Counted from the first letter of the stretch, positions 1-7,852 are shown. The stretch: 11,679 nt of DNA from an uncultured Lachnospiraceae bacterium (GCA_946406305.1 CAMJKC010000038.1:1-11679); one strand, 5' to 3'. The notes: a model not told the origin generated them from the sequence alone. Numbers and translations: made by a program.

Positions 1-363
1 GGAGTTTTGGGCAGTGTAATATTAAAACCGATAGTTATGAGGCCAAGACCATTTAACAGTGATGTGGAAGATTTTATTGAGTGGTGGATATATGTTGGAA
101 GTGTATATAAAGACAGCTTTTCTTTCCCATCAGGGCATGTGGGTCTTACTACAGCTTTTTTGATAAGCCTTTCAATTATGAGTAAAAATATACTAAATTA
201 TCTATATTCATTATTTTTTATTACACTTATGGCAATGTCAAGAGTGTATTTAATGGTTCATTATCCTACAGATTGTATAGCTGGATTTATCTTGGGAGTT
301 ATTTCAGCAGTGATTGCATATTTATTATGCGAGAAGATAATATTTAAAAAAGTAAAAATATGA
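1..363 (+). CDS. PAP2-family membrane phosphatase, 5'-truncated by window edge
   Basis: This is the C-terminal part (120 codons visible) of a PAP2/type-2 phosphatidic acid phosphatase-like integral membrane enzyme. The family removes phosphate from lipid phosphates such as undecaprenyl pyrophosphate, phosphatidylglycerol phosphate or phosphatidate; which one applies here cannot be told. All three signature motifs are visible: K-x6-RP (Lys at bases 25-27, Arg-Pro at 46-51), PSGH (His at 136-138) and SR-x5-H-x3-D (Ser-Arg at 238-243, His at 259-261, Asp at 271-273), so the catalytic triad is intact. Hydrophobic stretches after PSGH, before SR and after the last Asp fit the family's transmembrane helices. 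The frame is open to base 1. A TTG at base 7 would give an ORF lacking the first membrane helices, so the true start lies upstream. The TGA stop overlaps the next gene's ATG (ATGA), suggesting translational coupling. Confidence 0.9.
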   Translation, partial: GVLGSVILKPIVMRPRPFNSDVEDFIEWWIYVGSVYKDSFSFPSGHVGLTTAFLISLSIMSKNILNYLYSLFFITLMAMSRVYLMVHYPTDCIAGFILGVISAVIAYLLCEKIIFKKVKI

Positions 364-1046
364 AAATAAAAATTTATGAGTTAGAAGAAGTGGATTCTAC
401 TAATGACTATGTAGAAAGATTAGTTAAAGAAAAAAAAATAAATGATGATATAATACTCGTAGCTAATAGTCAAACTAAAGGACATGGGACAAAAGGGAGA
501 TTTTTTTTATCTGATAAAGATGTAGGATTATATTTTACAATAGCATTATTTTATAATGATGAAATAAAATATTTGACACAAAAAGTTTCAGTTGCAATAA
601 AGAAAGCAATATATGAATTATATAATGTGAGTTTAGATATAAAATGGATAAATGATTTATATTATAGAGATAAAAAAGTATGTGGAATACTTTGTAAGAA
701 TATTATAAATCGTAAATGCATAATCATAGGGATAGGGATTGATTTATACAAGAATGAGAACCTAAGTGATGATTTAAAAAAAATTGTGGGATATATATTT
801 GAAGAAAAGATAGTAGATAAAAAAGAACTTGTAAAAAAAATATATGAAAACATACATAAGTCGCTATATGAAGAGCTTGATGAGGTTTATAGAAAGGAAA
901 ATATTGCATTGAATAAAAAGGTTAAGGTTTTAGGTAAAATTGGAGAAGTGATAGATATTGATTGTGAATTGAATTTAATAATAAAGTTTGACTATGGAAT
1001 AGAGAAAATAAATGATACAAATATTGTGTTTTTAGGATGGGGTTAA
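360..1046 (+). CDS. birA: Biotin--[acetyl-CoA carboxylase] ligase, group I (no DNA-binding domain)
   Basis: This 228-residue cytoplasmic protein activates biotin with ATP to biotinyl-5'-AMP and transfers biotin to a lysine of biotin-dependent carboxylase carriers. Visible motifs in order are DSTND (12-16), the nucleotide/biotin loop GHGTKGR (41-47) followed by a GLYFTI strand (56-61), KWIND with the presumed catalytic Lys95 (95-99), CGIL (108-111) and GIGID (124-128), then a C-terminal SH3-like domain ending near 228. There is no N-terminal winged helix, so it is a single-function ligase and not a repressor like E. coli BirA. The loop is unusual: the E. coli GRGRRGR consensus is GHGTKGR here, and the usual GxGxN is GIGID. 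The ATG overlaps the upstream stop codon and has no clear Shine-Dalgarno site, so reinitiation after the phosphatase gene is likely. No carboxylase gene is nearby. Family assignment is firm; the activity of the divergent loop is untested. Confidence 0.92.
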   Translation: MKIKIYELEEVDSTNDYVERLVKEKKINDDIILVANSQTKGHGTKGRFFLSDKDVGLYFTIALFYNDEIKYLTQKVSVAIKKAIYELYNVSLDIKWINDLYYRDKKVCGILCKNIINRKCIIIGIGIDLYKNENLSDDLKKIVGYIFEEKIVDKKELVKKIYENIHKSLYEELDEVYRKENIALNKKVKVLGKIGEVIDIDCELNLIIKFDYGIEKINDTNIVFLGWG

Positions 1047-1049
1047 ATT

Positions 1050-1808
1050 ATGAGAATAGTTACATGGAATGTAAATGGTCTTAGGGCAAGTATCAAAAAT
1101 GGTTTTTTAGATGCATTTGACAACTTAAAGCCAGATGTTATATGTATTCAAGAAATAAAATTACAAGAAAATCAAATTCCTATAGAGTTAGAAGGTTATA
1201 AAAAGTATTATAAGTATTTTAATTTTGCAAAAAAGAAAGGATATAGTGGGACTGCAATTTTTACAAAAAAAGAACCAGTAGACTCTAAAATAGGAATAGG
1301 AATTAGTGAATTTGATGACGAGGGGAGAGTTATAACTTTAGAGTTTGATGAATTTTATTTGGTAAATGCATATGTTCCAAATGCACAACCACTTCTTAAG
1401 AGAATAGATTACAGAACGAGATATGAAGATGCAATAAAAAAATATTTAAAAAAATTAGACAAAAAGAAGCCAATCATTTATTGCGGAGATTTAAATGTAG
1501 CACATGAAGAAATAGATTTAAAAAATCCTAAAAGCAATGTTGGAAATCCTGGTTTTTCAGATGAAGAGAGAAGTATGATGACAGAATTATTAAATAATGA
1601 TTTTGTTGATGTGTTTAGATATATTTATAAAGATATTATTAAATATACTTGGTGGTCTTATAGGATGAATGCAAGAGAAAAGAATATTGGTTGGAGAATA
1701 GATTATTTTATAGTATCAAGTAGATATATGGATAGTATTAAAGATATAAAAATACACGACGAGATAATGGGTTCAGACCATTGTCCTGTTGAGTTGATTA
1801 TAAAGTGA
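1050..1808 (+). CDS. exoA: Exodeoxyribonuclease III / AP endonuclease
   Basis: This 252-residue enzyme of the Xth/ExoA/APE1 endonuclease-exonuclease-phosphatase family cuts the DNA backbone 5' of abasic sites in base-excision repair and has 3'-repair activity. Active-site residues are all present by motif: TWNVNGLRA with Asn7, IQEIK with the metal ligand Glu35, NAYVPN with Tyr108, CGDLNVA with Asp147 and Asn149, GWRIDYF with Asp218, and GSDHCPV with Asp243-His244. The length matches the family norm (about 250-270). The ATG at 1050 lies 3 bases after the birA stop; a purine-rich AGGATGGGG at 1034-1042, inside the end of birA, may serve as ribosome-binding site. The stop TGA (1806-1808) abuts the Shine-Dalgarno of pth. 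The symbol exoA follows Bacillus use; xth is the equivalent name elsewhere. Confidence 0.95.
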   Translation: MRIVTWNVNGLRASIKNGFLDAFDNLKPDVICIQEIKLQENQIPIELEGYKKYYKYFNFAKKKGYSGTAIFTKKEPVDSKIGIGISEFDDEGRVITLEFDEFYLVNAYVPNAQPLLKRIDYRTRYEDAIKKYLKKLDKKKPIIYCGDLNVAHEEIDLKNPKSNVGNPGFSDEERSMMTELLNNDFVDVFRYIYKDIIKYTWWSYRMNAREKNIGWRIDYFIVSSRYMDSIKDIKIHDEIMGSDHCPVELIIK

Positions 1809-1812
1809 GGAG
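1807..1812 (+). promoter_or_regulatory. Ribosome-binding site deciding the pth start
   Basis: GAGGAG overlaps the stop codon of the AP endonuclease gene and sits 4 bases before the ATG at 1817. It favours that ATG over the in-frame GTG at 1805, which has no such site and would add four residues before the family's conserved N-terminus. Confidence 0.7.
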
Positions 1813-1816
1813 TAAT

Positions 1817-2383
1817 ATGAAGTTAGTTGTGGGACTTGGAAATCCAGGTTTAAAATATGCCTTTACAAGACATAATATGGGTTTTTTGACAATAGATAGT
1901 CTAATGTTAAAACTTAATATTGATAAACTTGAAAATGAAAAATTTAATGGCTTATATCATAAATGTAAAATTGGTAATGAAGATTTAGTAATAGCAAAAC
2001 CTATGACATTTATGAATAACAGTGGAGAATTCATAAGAGATATATGTAATTTTTATAAAATAAAACCAAAAGATGTTATAGTTGTATATGATGAATTGGC
2101 TATTGATTTTGGAAGAATAAAAATTATGCAATCTGGTAGCAGTGCAGGGCATAATGGAATAAAATCAATAATTAGTTGTCTTGGGACAGAAAATTTTATA
2201 AGAGTTAGAGTTGGAATAGGACCTGTCCCAAAACCTATAAGACAAATTGATTTTGTGCTTATGAAATACACAGAAAGCGAATTTAACTATGTAAAAGAAA
2301 ATACGGATAAAGCTGCCTTAGCAGTCATGTGTATAATAGAAAAAGATATATATCAAGCCATGAATATATATAATGTAAAATAG
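1817..2383 (+). CDS. pth: Peptidyl-tRNA hydrolase
   Basis: This 188-residue bacterial-type Pth cleaves the ester bond of peptidyl-tRNA released prematurely from ribosomes, recycling tRNA. The N-terminal signature GLGNPG with Asn9 and TRHN with the catalytic His19 is intact. FMNNSGE carries Met66-Asn67, YDEL carries Asp92 (equivalent to E. coli Asp93) and GHNG carries Asn113 (E. coli Asn114); FIRVRVGIG follows. The length is close to the E. coli enzyme (194). I start it at ATG 1817 because the protein then begins MKLVVGLGNPG, as in the family, with GAGGAG just upstream; starting at GTG 1805 would prepend MRSN. It lies between the AP endonuclease and Mfd; the pth-mfd order is common in Firmicutes. 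The stop TAG is followed after one base by the mfd start. Confidence 0.96.
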   Translation: MKLVVGLGNPGLKYAFTRHNMGFLTIDSLMLKLNIDKLENEKFNGLYHKCKIGNEDLVIAKPMTFMNNSGEFIRDICNFYKIKPKDVIVVYDELAIDFGRIKIMQSGSSAGHNGIKSIISCLGTENFIRVRVGIGPVPKPIRQIDFVLMKYTESEFNYVKENTDKAALAVMCIIEKDIYQAMNIYNVK

Positions 2384-2384
2384 T

Positions 2385-5300
2385 GTGAATAATTTTTTTA
2401 CAAATGAAAAAGTATTAAAAAAAATTTATGAAACTATAGGGGCGAATAAAAATGTATTTGTCCATGGTATTTGTGATGGTGGAAAACCGTGTTTTATATC
2501 ATCTATTGATATTAAAAATAAAATAGTTGTAGTTCTTGATGAGATAAAGGCAAATAATTTTTTGAATGAGTATAAATTCTTTGATGACAGAGTATATTAC
2601 TATAAAGAAAATGATATTATATTTAATTTGAATGCTGAAGACAGAAATAATTTATATCAGAGTAGGATGGAAGTCATAGAGAAGATGATATCAGGAGAGC
2701 CTACGACTATAGTTTTTACGATTTCAAGTTTTTTTGAAAAGGTAGAAAAATATGATAAATATAAAAAGAATATTTTATATATCAAAAAAAATGACAATCA
2801 AAGTTTTGATGAATTTATAAATAAAGTAAACCAAATAGGTTATAGAAGAGTAAACACAGTTGAAAATTATGGAGAGTATTCTATCCGAGGGAGCATAGTT
2901 GATATTTTTGATTCAAAATATGATAACCCTATAAGGATAGATTTTTTTGATGAAGAAATAGATAGTATTAGATTTTTTAACATAAATACAATGATTACAA
3001 TAGAAGAGATAAATGAAATAAAGATAATGCCTTTTGATGCCGATATTAAAGATAGGACTGAAAGTATTTTTTCTTTTTTTGATGAAGACTATGTGATATT
3101 TATAGATGAATATGATAAACTAATAGATAGAGCACAGTATTTACTTGACATAGCAAAAGATTATAATGAATATGAAATAGAAAATGAAGAAGAGAAAAAA
3201 GATACTGTAAAAGATAATTTATTTGATTTAGATTATGTTTTAAGTGTATTTGATAATTATAAAAAAATATATATATCAACTTTTGACCAATTAAAGAAAG
3301 AAAAAAAGATGTTTTTGGAAGTTGAATTTAATATTACGACTCCAATTTTAAATAAAAAAAATTATGCCGAGATAAAAAAAGAAATAAAAAATATGTTAGA
3401 TAGTGGGTATTCTGGCATATTAGTTATAGAATCAAATATTAAAGCACAAAGAATATATGAAGAATTTGTTGAAGATAAAATAAATACAAGTATAATTACT
3501 ATAGACAAATATAAAAGAAATGAAGGACAGATTGATATAGTAATAGGGAACATTAAATCAGGTTTTATAGATAGTGAAAATAAAGGTTTTCTATTTTCAG
3601 AGTATGATGTATTTGATATAAAAAATGAAAACAGAAAAAAAGTTAGATACAAAAAAAATGATAACTATGAAATAATAGATAGTATAGAAGATTTAGAGGT
3701 TGGAGACTATGTAGTTCACGAAAATTTTGGTGTAGGCATTTATGAAGGGTTAATTCAAATTAAGACAGATGACATATCAAAAGATTATATAAAGATAAGA
3801 TATGCTGACCAAAGCCATTTATATGTCCTTGTGTCAAAACTTGAAGTCGTAGAAAAATATGCTTCAGGGAATGCTTTGCCACCTAAATTAAACTCGTTAA
3901 AAAGTAATGACTTTATAAAAATAAAAAATAAATTAAAAGATGATATAATGGATGTTGCGAGAGATTTAATTTCATTATATGCGAAGAGGAGCAGTAGAGA
4001 AGGATTTAAATATAGCAAAGATACTATATGGCAGAGAGAGTTTGAAGAAACTTTTCCATACATTGAGACTGATGACCAACTAACGGCTATTGAGCAAGTA
4101 AAAAGTGATATGGAAAGTGACAAAATAATGGATAGACTTATATGTGGAGATGTAGGTTTTGGTAAAACAGAAGTTGCCATAAGGGCTGCATTTAAAGCAG
4201 TGCAAGACAATAAGCAAGTGGTGATGCTCGCCCCTACAACAATATTAGTGGACCAGCACTATAAAACTTTTATAAATAGGTTTAAAACATACCCTGTGAA
4301 TGTTGAATATATGTCAAGATTTAAAACTAAGGCAGAGAATAAAGAAGTTATTGAAAAATTGAAAACTGGAGAAGTTGATATTGTAATAGGAACACATAGG
4401 TTATTATCAAAAGATATTGAATTTAAAGATTTGGGACTTCTTATAATAGACGAAGAACAGCGATTTGGAGTGACACACAAAGAAAAGATTCACAAGCTGA
4501 AAAACAATGTTGATACTTTAACTTTATCTGCGACACCTATACCAAGGACATTATATATGTCACTTAATAATATAAGAGATATGTCACTTTTAACACAGGC
4601 ACCACCAGAGAGAGTGCCAATAAAAACCTATGTTTATAAATATAGTGACGAACTTATTAGAGATGCAATACTTCGTGAAATAAAAAGGGATGGACAAGTT
4701 TTTATTGTTCACAACAAAGTAAGTGACATATATGAGTTTGCGAAGCATATAAAAGAAATATGTAGTGAAGCAAAAGTTTGTGTATCGCATGGGCAAATGG
4801 AAGAAGATAAATTATCTAAAATAATAGAACAATATATAAATAAAGAGTATAATGTTTTAGTCACAACTACTATAATAGAAATAGGGATAGACATAAAAAA
4901 TGCAAATACACTTATAATAGACAATGCGGAAAACTTTGGGTTATCGCAGCTTTATCAGTTAAGAGGGAGAGTAGGGAGAAGTGACAGAGTCGCCTATGCA
5001 TTTTTCTTATACAATGGAAATAAAAAATTAACTGAAGGGAGTGATAAAAGGTTAAAGGCGATAAAGGAATTTAGTGGTCTTGGAAGTGGAATAAAGGTAG
5101 CGCTTAGAGATTTGGAAATAAGAGGTGCAGGGAATATACTTGGATTGTCACAAAGTGGTCACGTTGATATGATAGGGTACTCTTTATATGTAAAGTTATT
5201 AAATGAGGCATTAAAGGTTTTAAATAAGAATAAAAATATGGACGAATTTATAAACGATTATGACACACAAGTTGATATAGATATAGATGCATTTATACCA

Positions 5301-5714
5301 AATGAATATATTGATGATGTAGAGACAAAACTTAGTATGTATAAAAAGATAGCAAGTTGTAAAAATGAAGAAGATTTTAAAAATGTAGAATATGAATTTT
5401 TAGACAGATTTGGTAAAATACCAAAAGAAGTTAGCAATTTAATATATATAGCAAGAATAAAATTAAAAGCACACACATTGTATATAGTAGATATGAATGT
5501 TAAAAAAAATTTTTTCAAAATAGTGTTTTATGAAAAAGCAAAAATAAATTTATCTAATGCCATAGATATTTTAAATAACAAAAAATTGGCATATAGGGTT
5601 TTACCAGGTAGGGAAGTTTCAATAGTGTGTAATGACAGTAAGAATTTATTTTCAGTAAACGAAAATATGGATTTAATAAATGATATATTAAATGAATTAA
5701 AAAAAATCAATTAA
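2385..5714 (+). CDS. mfd: Transcription-repair coupling factor Mfd
   Basis: This 1109-residue superfamily-2 DNA translocase displaces RNA polymerase stalled at lesions and recruits UvrA for nucleotide excision repair. The N-terminal UvrB-homology part contains IRGSIVDIF (167-175) and FFDEEIDSIR (about 186-195). A CarD-like RNA polymerase interaction domain starts near residue 436 (GDYVVHENFG). The motor has Walker A GDVGFGKT (588-595), DEEQ box (689-692), LSATPIPRT, a TTTIIEIGIDI segment, and QLRGRVGR with its arginine finger region (about 858-865). A TRCF C-terminal domain occupies roughly 960-1109. It is slightly shorter than E. coli (1148) or B. subtilis (1177) Mfd but no domain is missing. 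The start is GTG at 2385, one base after the pth stop, with no recognisable Shine-Dalgarno and no in-frame ATG before the first conserved residues, so expression probably depends on coupling to pth. Confidence 0.97.
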   Translation: MNNFFTNEKVLKKIYETIGANKNVFVHGICDGGKPCFISSIDIKNKIVVVLDEIKANNFLNEYKFFDDRVYYYKENDIIFNLNAEDRNNLYQSRMEVIEKMISGEPTTIVFTISSFFEKVEKYDKYKKNILYIKKNDNQSFDEFINKVNQIGYRRVNTVENYGEYSIRGSIVDIFDSKYDNPIRIDFFDEEIDSIRFFNINTMITIEEINEIKIMPFDADIKDRTESIFSFFDEDYVIFIDEYDKLIDRAQYLLDIAKDYNEYEIENEEEKKDTVKDNLFDLDYVLSVFDNYKKIYISTFDQLKKEKKMFLEVEFNITTPILNKKNYAEIKKEIKNMLDSGYSGILVIESNIKAQRIYEEFVEDKINTSIITIDKYKRNEGQIDIVIGNIKSGFIDSENKGFLFSEYDVFDIKNENRKKVRYKKNDNYEIIDSIEDLEVGDYVVHENFGVGIYEGLIQIKTDDISKDYIKIRYADQSHLYVLVSKLEVVEKYASGNALPPKLNSLKSNDFIKIKNKLKDDIMDVARDLISLYAKRSSREGFKYSKDTIWQREFEETFPYIETDDQLTAIEQVKSDMESDKIMDRLICGDVGFGKTEVAIRAAFKAVQDNKQVVMLAPTTILVDQHYKTFINRFKTYPVNVEYMSRFKTKAENKEVIEKLKTGEVDIVIGTHRLLSKDIEFKDLGLLIIDEEQRFGVTHKEKIHKLKNNVDTLTLSATPIPRTLYMSLNNIRDMSLLTQAPPERVPIKTYVYKYSDELIRDAILREIKRDGQVFIVHNKVSDIYEFAKHIKEICSEAKVCVSHGQMEEDKLSKIIEQYINKEYNVLVTTTIIEIGIDIKNANTLIIDNAENFGLSQLYQLRGRVGRSDRVAYAFFLYNGNKKLTEGSDKRLKAIKEFSGLGSGIKVALRDLEIRGAGNILGLSQSGHVDMIGYSLYVKLLNEALKVLNKNKNMDEFINDYDTQVDIDIDAFIPNEYIDDVETKLSMYKKIASCKNEEDFKNVEYEFLDRFGKIPKEVSNLIYIARIKLKAHTLYIVDMNVKKNFFKIVFYEKAKINLSNAIDILNNKKLAYRVLPGREVSIVCNDSKNLFSVNENMDLINDILNELKKIN

Positions 5715-5731
5715 ATTTTGAGAGAGGGAAA

Positions 5732-6646
5732 ATGAAAAATATTATAGAGAATATTAAAAACAAAATTCCAAATGATAAAGAAATAATAAAAGTCATAATT
5801 TTTAAATTATTGTTTGTGATTTTTTTTGTATTATTATTAGTTTTAGTTTTAAATTCAATAGTGAATATAAATAAAAAATTAGATTTCAACGAAAGTGCAA
5901 GTAATGATGTGTTAAATAATGAATATGAAGATGAAGTTTATGATTATGATGCTGAAGATGGATGGGTGGAGGATGAAAATGGAATATGGCATTTTTATAG
6001 AGAGGGAGTAAAACTTAGTAATGAATTTTTGTTATACGAAGATAAAGAATATTATTTAGATGAAAATGGAGATATGAAAGTTGACAGTTGGTTTGAAGTA
6101 GAAAATCATTGGTATTATGCGACAGAAGATGGTGAAATAGCAAAAGATATGTGGGTAAAAGATTATTATCTCGGTAGCGATGGAAGGATGCTTTTTAATA
6201 CTGAAACACCAGATGGATATGTTGTAGATGAAAATGGTAAATATATTGAAGGGATAAAAAGTGTTACATATAGAATAGATAATTTGTATTCATTTGAAGA
6301 AAAAATTGAAAATAATGGAATCAGTTGTGTGATGGACATTATTTTACCAATGATATGTAATGAAGATGGTGTTTATAATCATAATTTTAATGACAAGCTT
6401 GAACTTATAAAAAATGCAATAATCGGTATGGTATATCAAAAACTTGTTGAATATAAGGAAGAATCAAAAAATGTGTATAGCATAATTTGTGAAGCTTGTA
6501 GCATAAGTAACCAAGATTATAAAAATTTGGAAATGGAGATAGATGGGGTTTTATATTATAATGAAAATGAAAAAAAGTCTTTAAAAATAGTGATATTTTA
6601 TAATAAATTGACAGATGAGATAAATTGTAATGTGGAATTTGAATAA
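5732..6646 (+). CDS. Membrane-anchored protein with cell-wall-binding-type repeats and an unrecognised C-terminal domain
   Basis: This 304-residue protein has an uncleaved-looking N-terminal anchor: a lysine-rich start (1-20) then a hydrophobic helix (about 21-45), predicting N-inside, C-outside topology. An acidic linker (51-76) leads to a run of about 20-residue aromatic/glycine repeats (77-174) with the pattern GW..., WYY, DGE and YYLGSDGRM, matching choline-binding/CW_binding_1-type repeats that fold as beta-hairpins and usually bind wall polymers. The copies are divergent. Residues about 178-304 form a separate domain with two cysteines near 250 (IICEAC) that I do not recognise. The ATG has a GAGAGGG site about 4 bases upstream and follows mfd by 17 bases, so it may be read from the upstream operon. 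Membrane-to-wall tethering is inferred; the actual function is unknown. Confidence 0.75.
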   Translation: MKNIIENIKNKIPNDKEIIKVIIFKLLFVIFFVLLLVLVLNSIVNINKKLDFNESASNDVLNNEYEDEVYDYDAEDGWVEDENGIWHFYREGVKLSNEFLLYEDKEYYLDENGDMKVDSWFEVENHWYYATEDGEIAKDMWVKDYYLGSDGRMLFNTETPDGYVVDENGKYIEGIKSVTYRIDNLYSFEEKIENNGISCVMDIILPMICNEDGVYNHNFNDKLELIKNAIIGMVYQKLVEYKEESKNVYSIICEACSISNQDYKNLEMEIDGVLYYNENEKKSLKIVIFYNKLTDEINCNVEFE

Positions 6647-6661
6647 AAAATTATGACTTTT

Positions 6662-6690
6662 TGGACACATTTTCAACATAATTTTAAATT
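6662..6690 (+). promoter_or_regulatory. Weak sigma-70-type promoter candidate before the S-layer-homology gene
   Basis: TGGACA (6662-6667, 5 of 6 to TTGACA) and TAAATT (6685-6690, 4 of 6 to TATAAT) are separated by 17 bases, in the only sizeable intergenic gap (6647-6727). It would give a leader of about 30 bases. In DNA this AT-rich such matches arise easily by chance, so this is only a candidate. Confidence 0.2.
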
Positions 6691-6714
6691 AGAATTATTG
6701 GAAAAGTTACAACG

Positions 6715-6723
6715 AAAAGGAGG
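6715..6723 (+). promoter_or_regulatory. Strong ribosome-binding site deciding the start of the S-layer-homology gene
   Basis: AAAAGGAGG lies 4 bases before ATG 6728. It selects that ATG over the in-frame ATG at 6653, whose extra 25 residues are not signal-peptide-like and which has no ribosome-binding site. Confidence 0.8.
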
Positions 6724-6727
6724 ATTT

Positions 6728-7852
6728 ATGAAGTGCTTTAAAAAAATAGTTTGTACTTTGTTATTAATTTCAATTTGTGTTATAAATTTTGATTTTATAA
6801 ATTATTCTAATAATACACTTGCAGGACAGGAGATGAGAACACAAGTTCTTTATTTGGCAGGAATTATTGATAATGATTTAAATTTAAATGAATACATAAA
6901 TAGAGCAGAATTTGCAAAAATGATTGCAAAAACTTCTACATATAAAGACAGTATTTCAAAAGTTTCTTTATCTGATGTGTTTAATGATGTAAAAAAAGAT
7001 AATCCTTATGCACAATATATAAAACTTGTAGCAAAAGAAGGTTATATAAATGCTTATCTTGGTGGTATGTTCAGACCAGAGTATCCAGTTAGCTATAGAG
7101 ATTTAGTAAGAGCTGTAGTAGCATTACTTGGATATACGGATGAAGATTTTGCAAATGATAAATTAAATGGGAGATATGAATTATTTTGTTCGCTTGAACT
7201 TAATGATAGTATAGAAAAGAATATTGACGAATATGTGACAAAAGTTGATTGTGTAAATGCCATATATAATATGTTAAAAGCTAAAACTAAAAATGGTCAA
7301 GTATATGGGACTACAACTTTTGATTTAAGTGTAAATACAGATGGAGAATTAAATGCAAGTGGACTTCTCAAAGTTAAGATGAGGGGACCTTTCATATTTA
7401 AGAGAGGTGATTCACTTTCAGAGTTACTTCCTTTTGATGTAAACGAGGGTAATTATTTCTTGAATGGTGCTCCGTCAAGTTTTAGTTATATACAGACTGA
7501 AACATCTAAAGCAGGGTTTACTATACTTTATTATAATGAGACTACAAAAACAGTTTATGCTTATGAAGAAGGAACTTCACTTGACACAACAGTAAATGTT
7601 ACAAAAGGATATGTGACACATATATATTATAATGCATCAGATAATTTGACTCCAGCTTCAGTAGAAATAGAGAGAGCGAGATATTACATTGGAAACAGTG
7701 AAGTAAAATTTGCACTATCTTATGCAGGCACTATTGGAATTGGAGACCAAGTTGTGTTTATATATGAAAAATCAAATGATACAGAAAGTGATAATGACAC
7801 AAACTATGTAGGAACAATTACATCAATTTATTTGTATAATGTTTTATATTAG
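6728..7852 (+). CDS. Secreted S-layer-homology (SLH) domain protein
   Basis: The protein has 374 residues. A basic start (KCFKK) and hydrophobic core (about 7-22) form a signal peptide, with possible cleavage near Ala32. Residues about 40-185 carry divergent SLH segments: INRAEFAKMIA (57-67), then a fuller copy with FNDV (85-88), YAQYIKLVAKEGYINAYLGG (94-113), FRPEYPVSYRDLVRAVVALLG (115-135), and a degenerate third (EYVTKVDCVNAIYNML, 168-183). SLH domains normally bind pyruvylated secondary wall polymers. The rest (about 190-374) is beta-rich and of unknown role. Its SVEIERARYYIG and ALSYAGTIGIGDQVVF segments resemble a module I associate from memory with other clostridial SLH proteins. The sequence before Cys17 (LISIC) is not a good lipobox. 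Its TAG stop lies in the Shine-Dalgarno of the adaptor gene, so the two are probably co-translated and co-transcribed. A structural or accessory role at the cell surface for the exporter is inference. Confidence 0.85.
   Translation: MKCFKKIVCTLLLISICVINFDFINYSNNTLAGQEMRTQVLYLAGIIDNDLNLNEYINRAEFAKMIAKTSTYKDSISKVSLSDVFNDVKKDNPYAQYIKLVAKEGYINAYLGGMFRPEYPVSYRDLVRAVVALLGYTDEDFANDKLNGRYELFCSLELNDSIEKNIDEYVTKVDCVNAIYNMLKAKTKNGQVYGTTTFDLSVNTDGELNASGLLKVKMRGPFIFKRGDSLSELLPFDVNEGNYFLNGAPSSFSYIQTETSKAGFTILYYNETTKTVYAYEEGTSLDTTVNVTKGYVTHIYYNASDNLTPASVEIERARYYIGNSEVKFALSYAGTIGIGDQVVFIYEKSNDTESDNDTNYVGTITSIYLYNVLY

Noticed and set aside
428..840. Long A and T runs in birA (A9 at 430-438, T8 at 501-508, A8 at 776-783 and 833-840) as programmed slippage sites
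   Set aside because: Similar runs occur across the window (for example 2417-2424 and 3354-3361), as expected from the base composition. The reading frame is intact through all of them.
1805..1816. GTG start for pth at 1805
   Set aside because: It would add MRSN before the conserved N-terminus. The bases act better as the Shine-Dalgarno for ATG 1817.
3785..4210. 141-codon open frame on the minus strand inside mfd
   Set aside because: It is an antisense shadow of highly conserved Mfd coding sequence, with Ser/Leu/Ile-rich low-complexity translation. The same applies to the other minus-strand frames, including 7849-8250.
5700..5725. AT-rich inverted repeat at the mfd end as a terminator
   Set aside because: The stem is about 5 A/T pairs with a 7-base loop and has no GC pairs, so it is not stable enough.
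6608..6633. TTGACA at 6608 with TAATGT at 6628 as a promoter for the SLH gene
   Set aside because: The spacer is only 14 bases and the match lies in coding sequence, so chance is the better explanation.
6653..6727. Upstream ATG at 6653 that would extend the SLH protein by 25 residues
   Set aside because: The extension has no ribosome-binding site and does not look like a signal peptide. ATG 6728 has AAAAGGAGG and begins a proper one.
6728..6790. Lipoprotein signal in the SLH protein (LISIC)
   Set aside because: The residue before Cys17 is Ile; lipoboxes need a small residue there. A standard signal peptide fits better.
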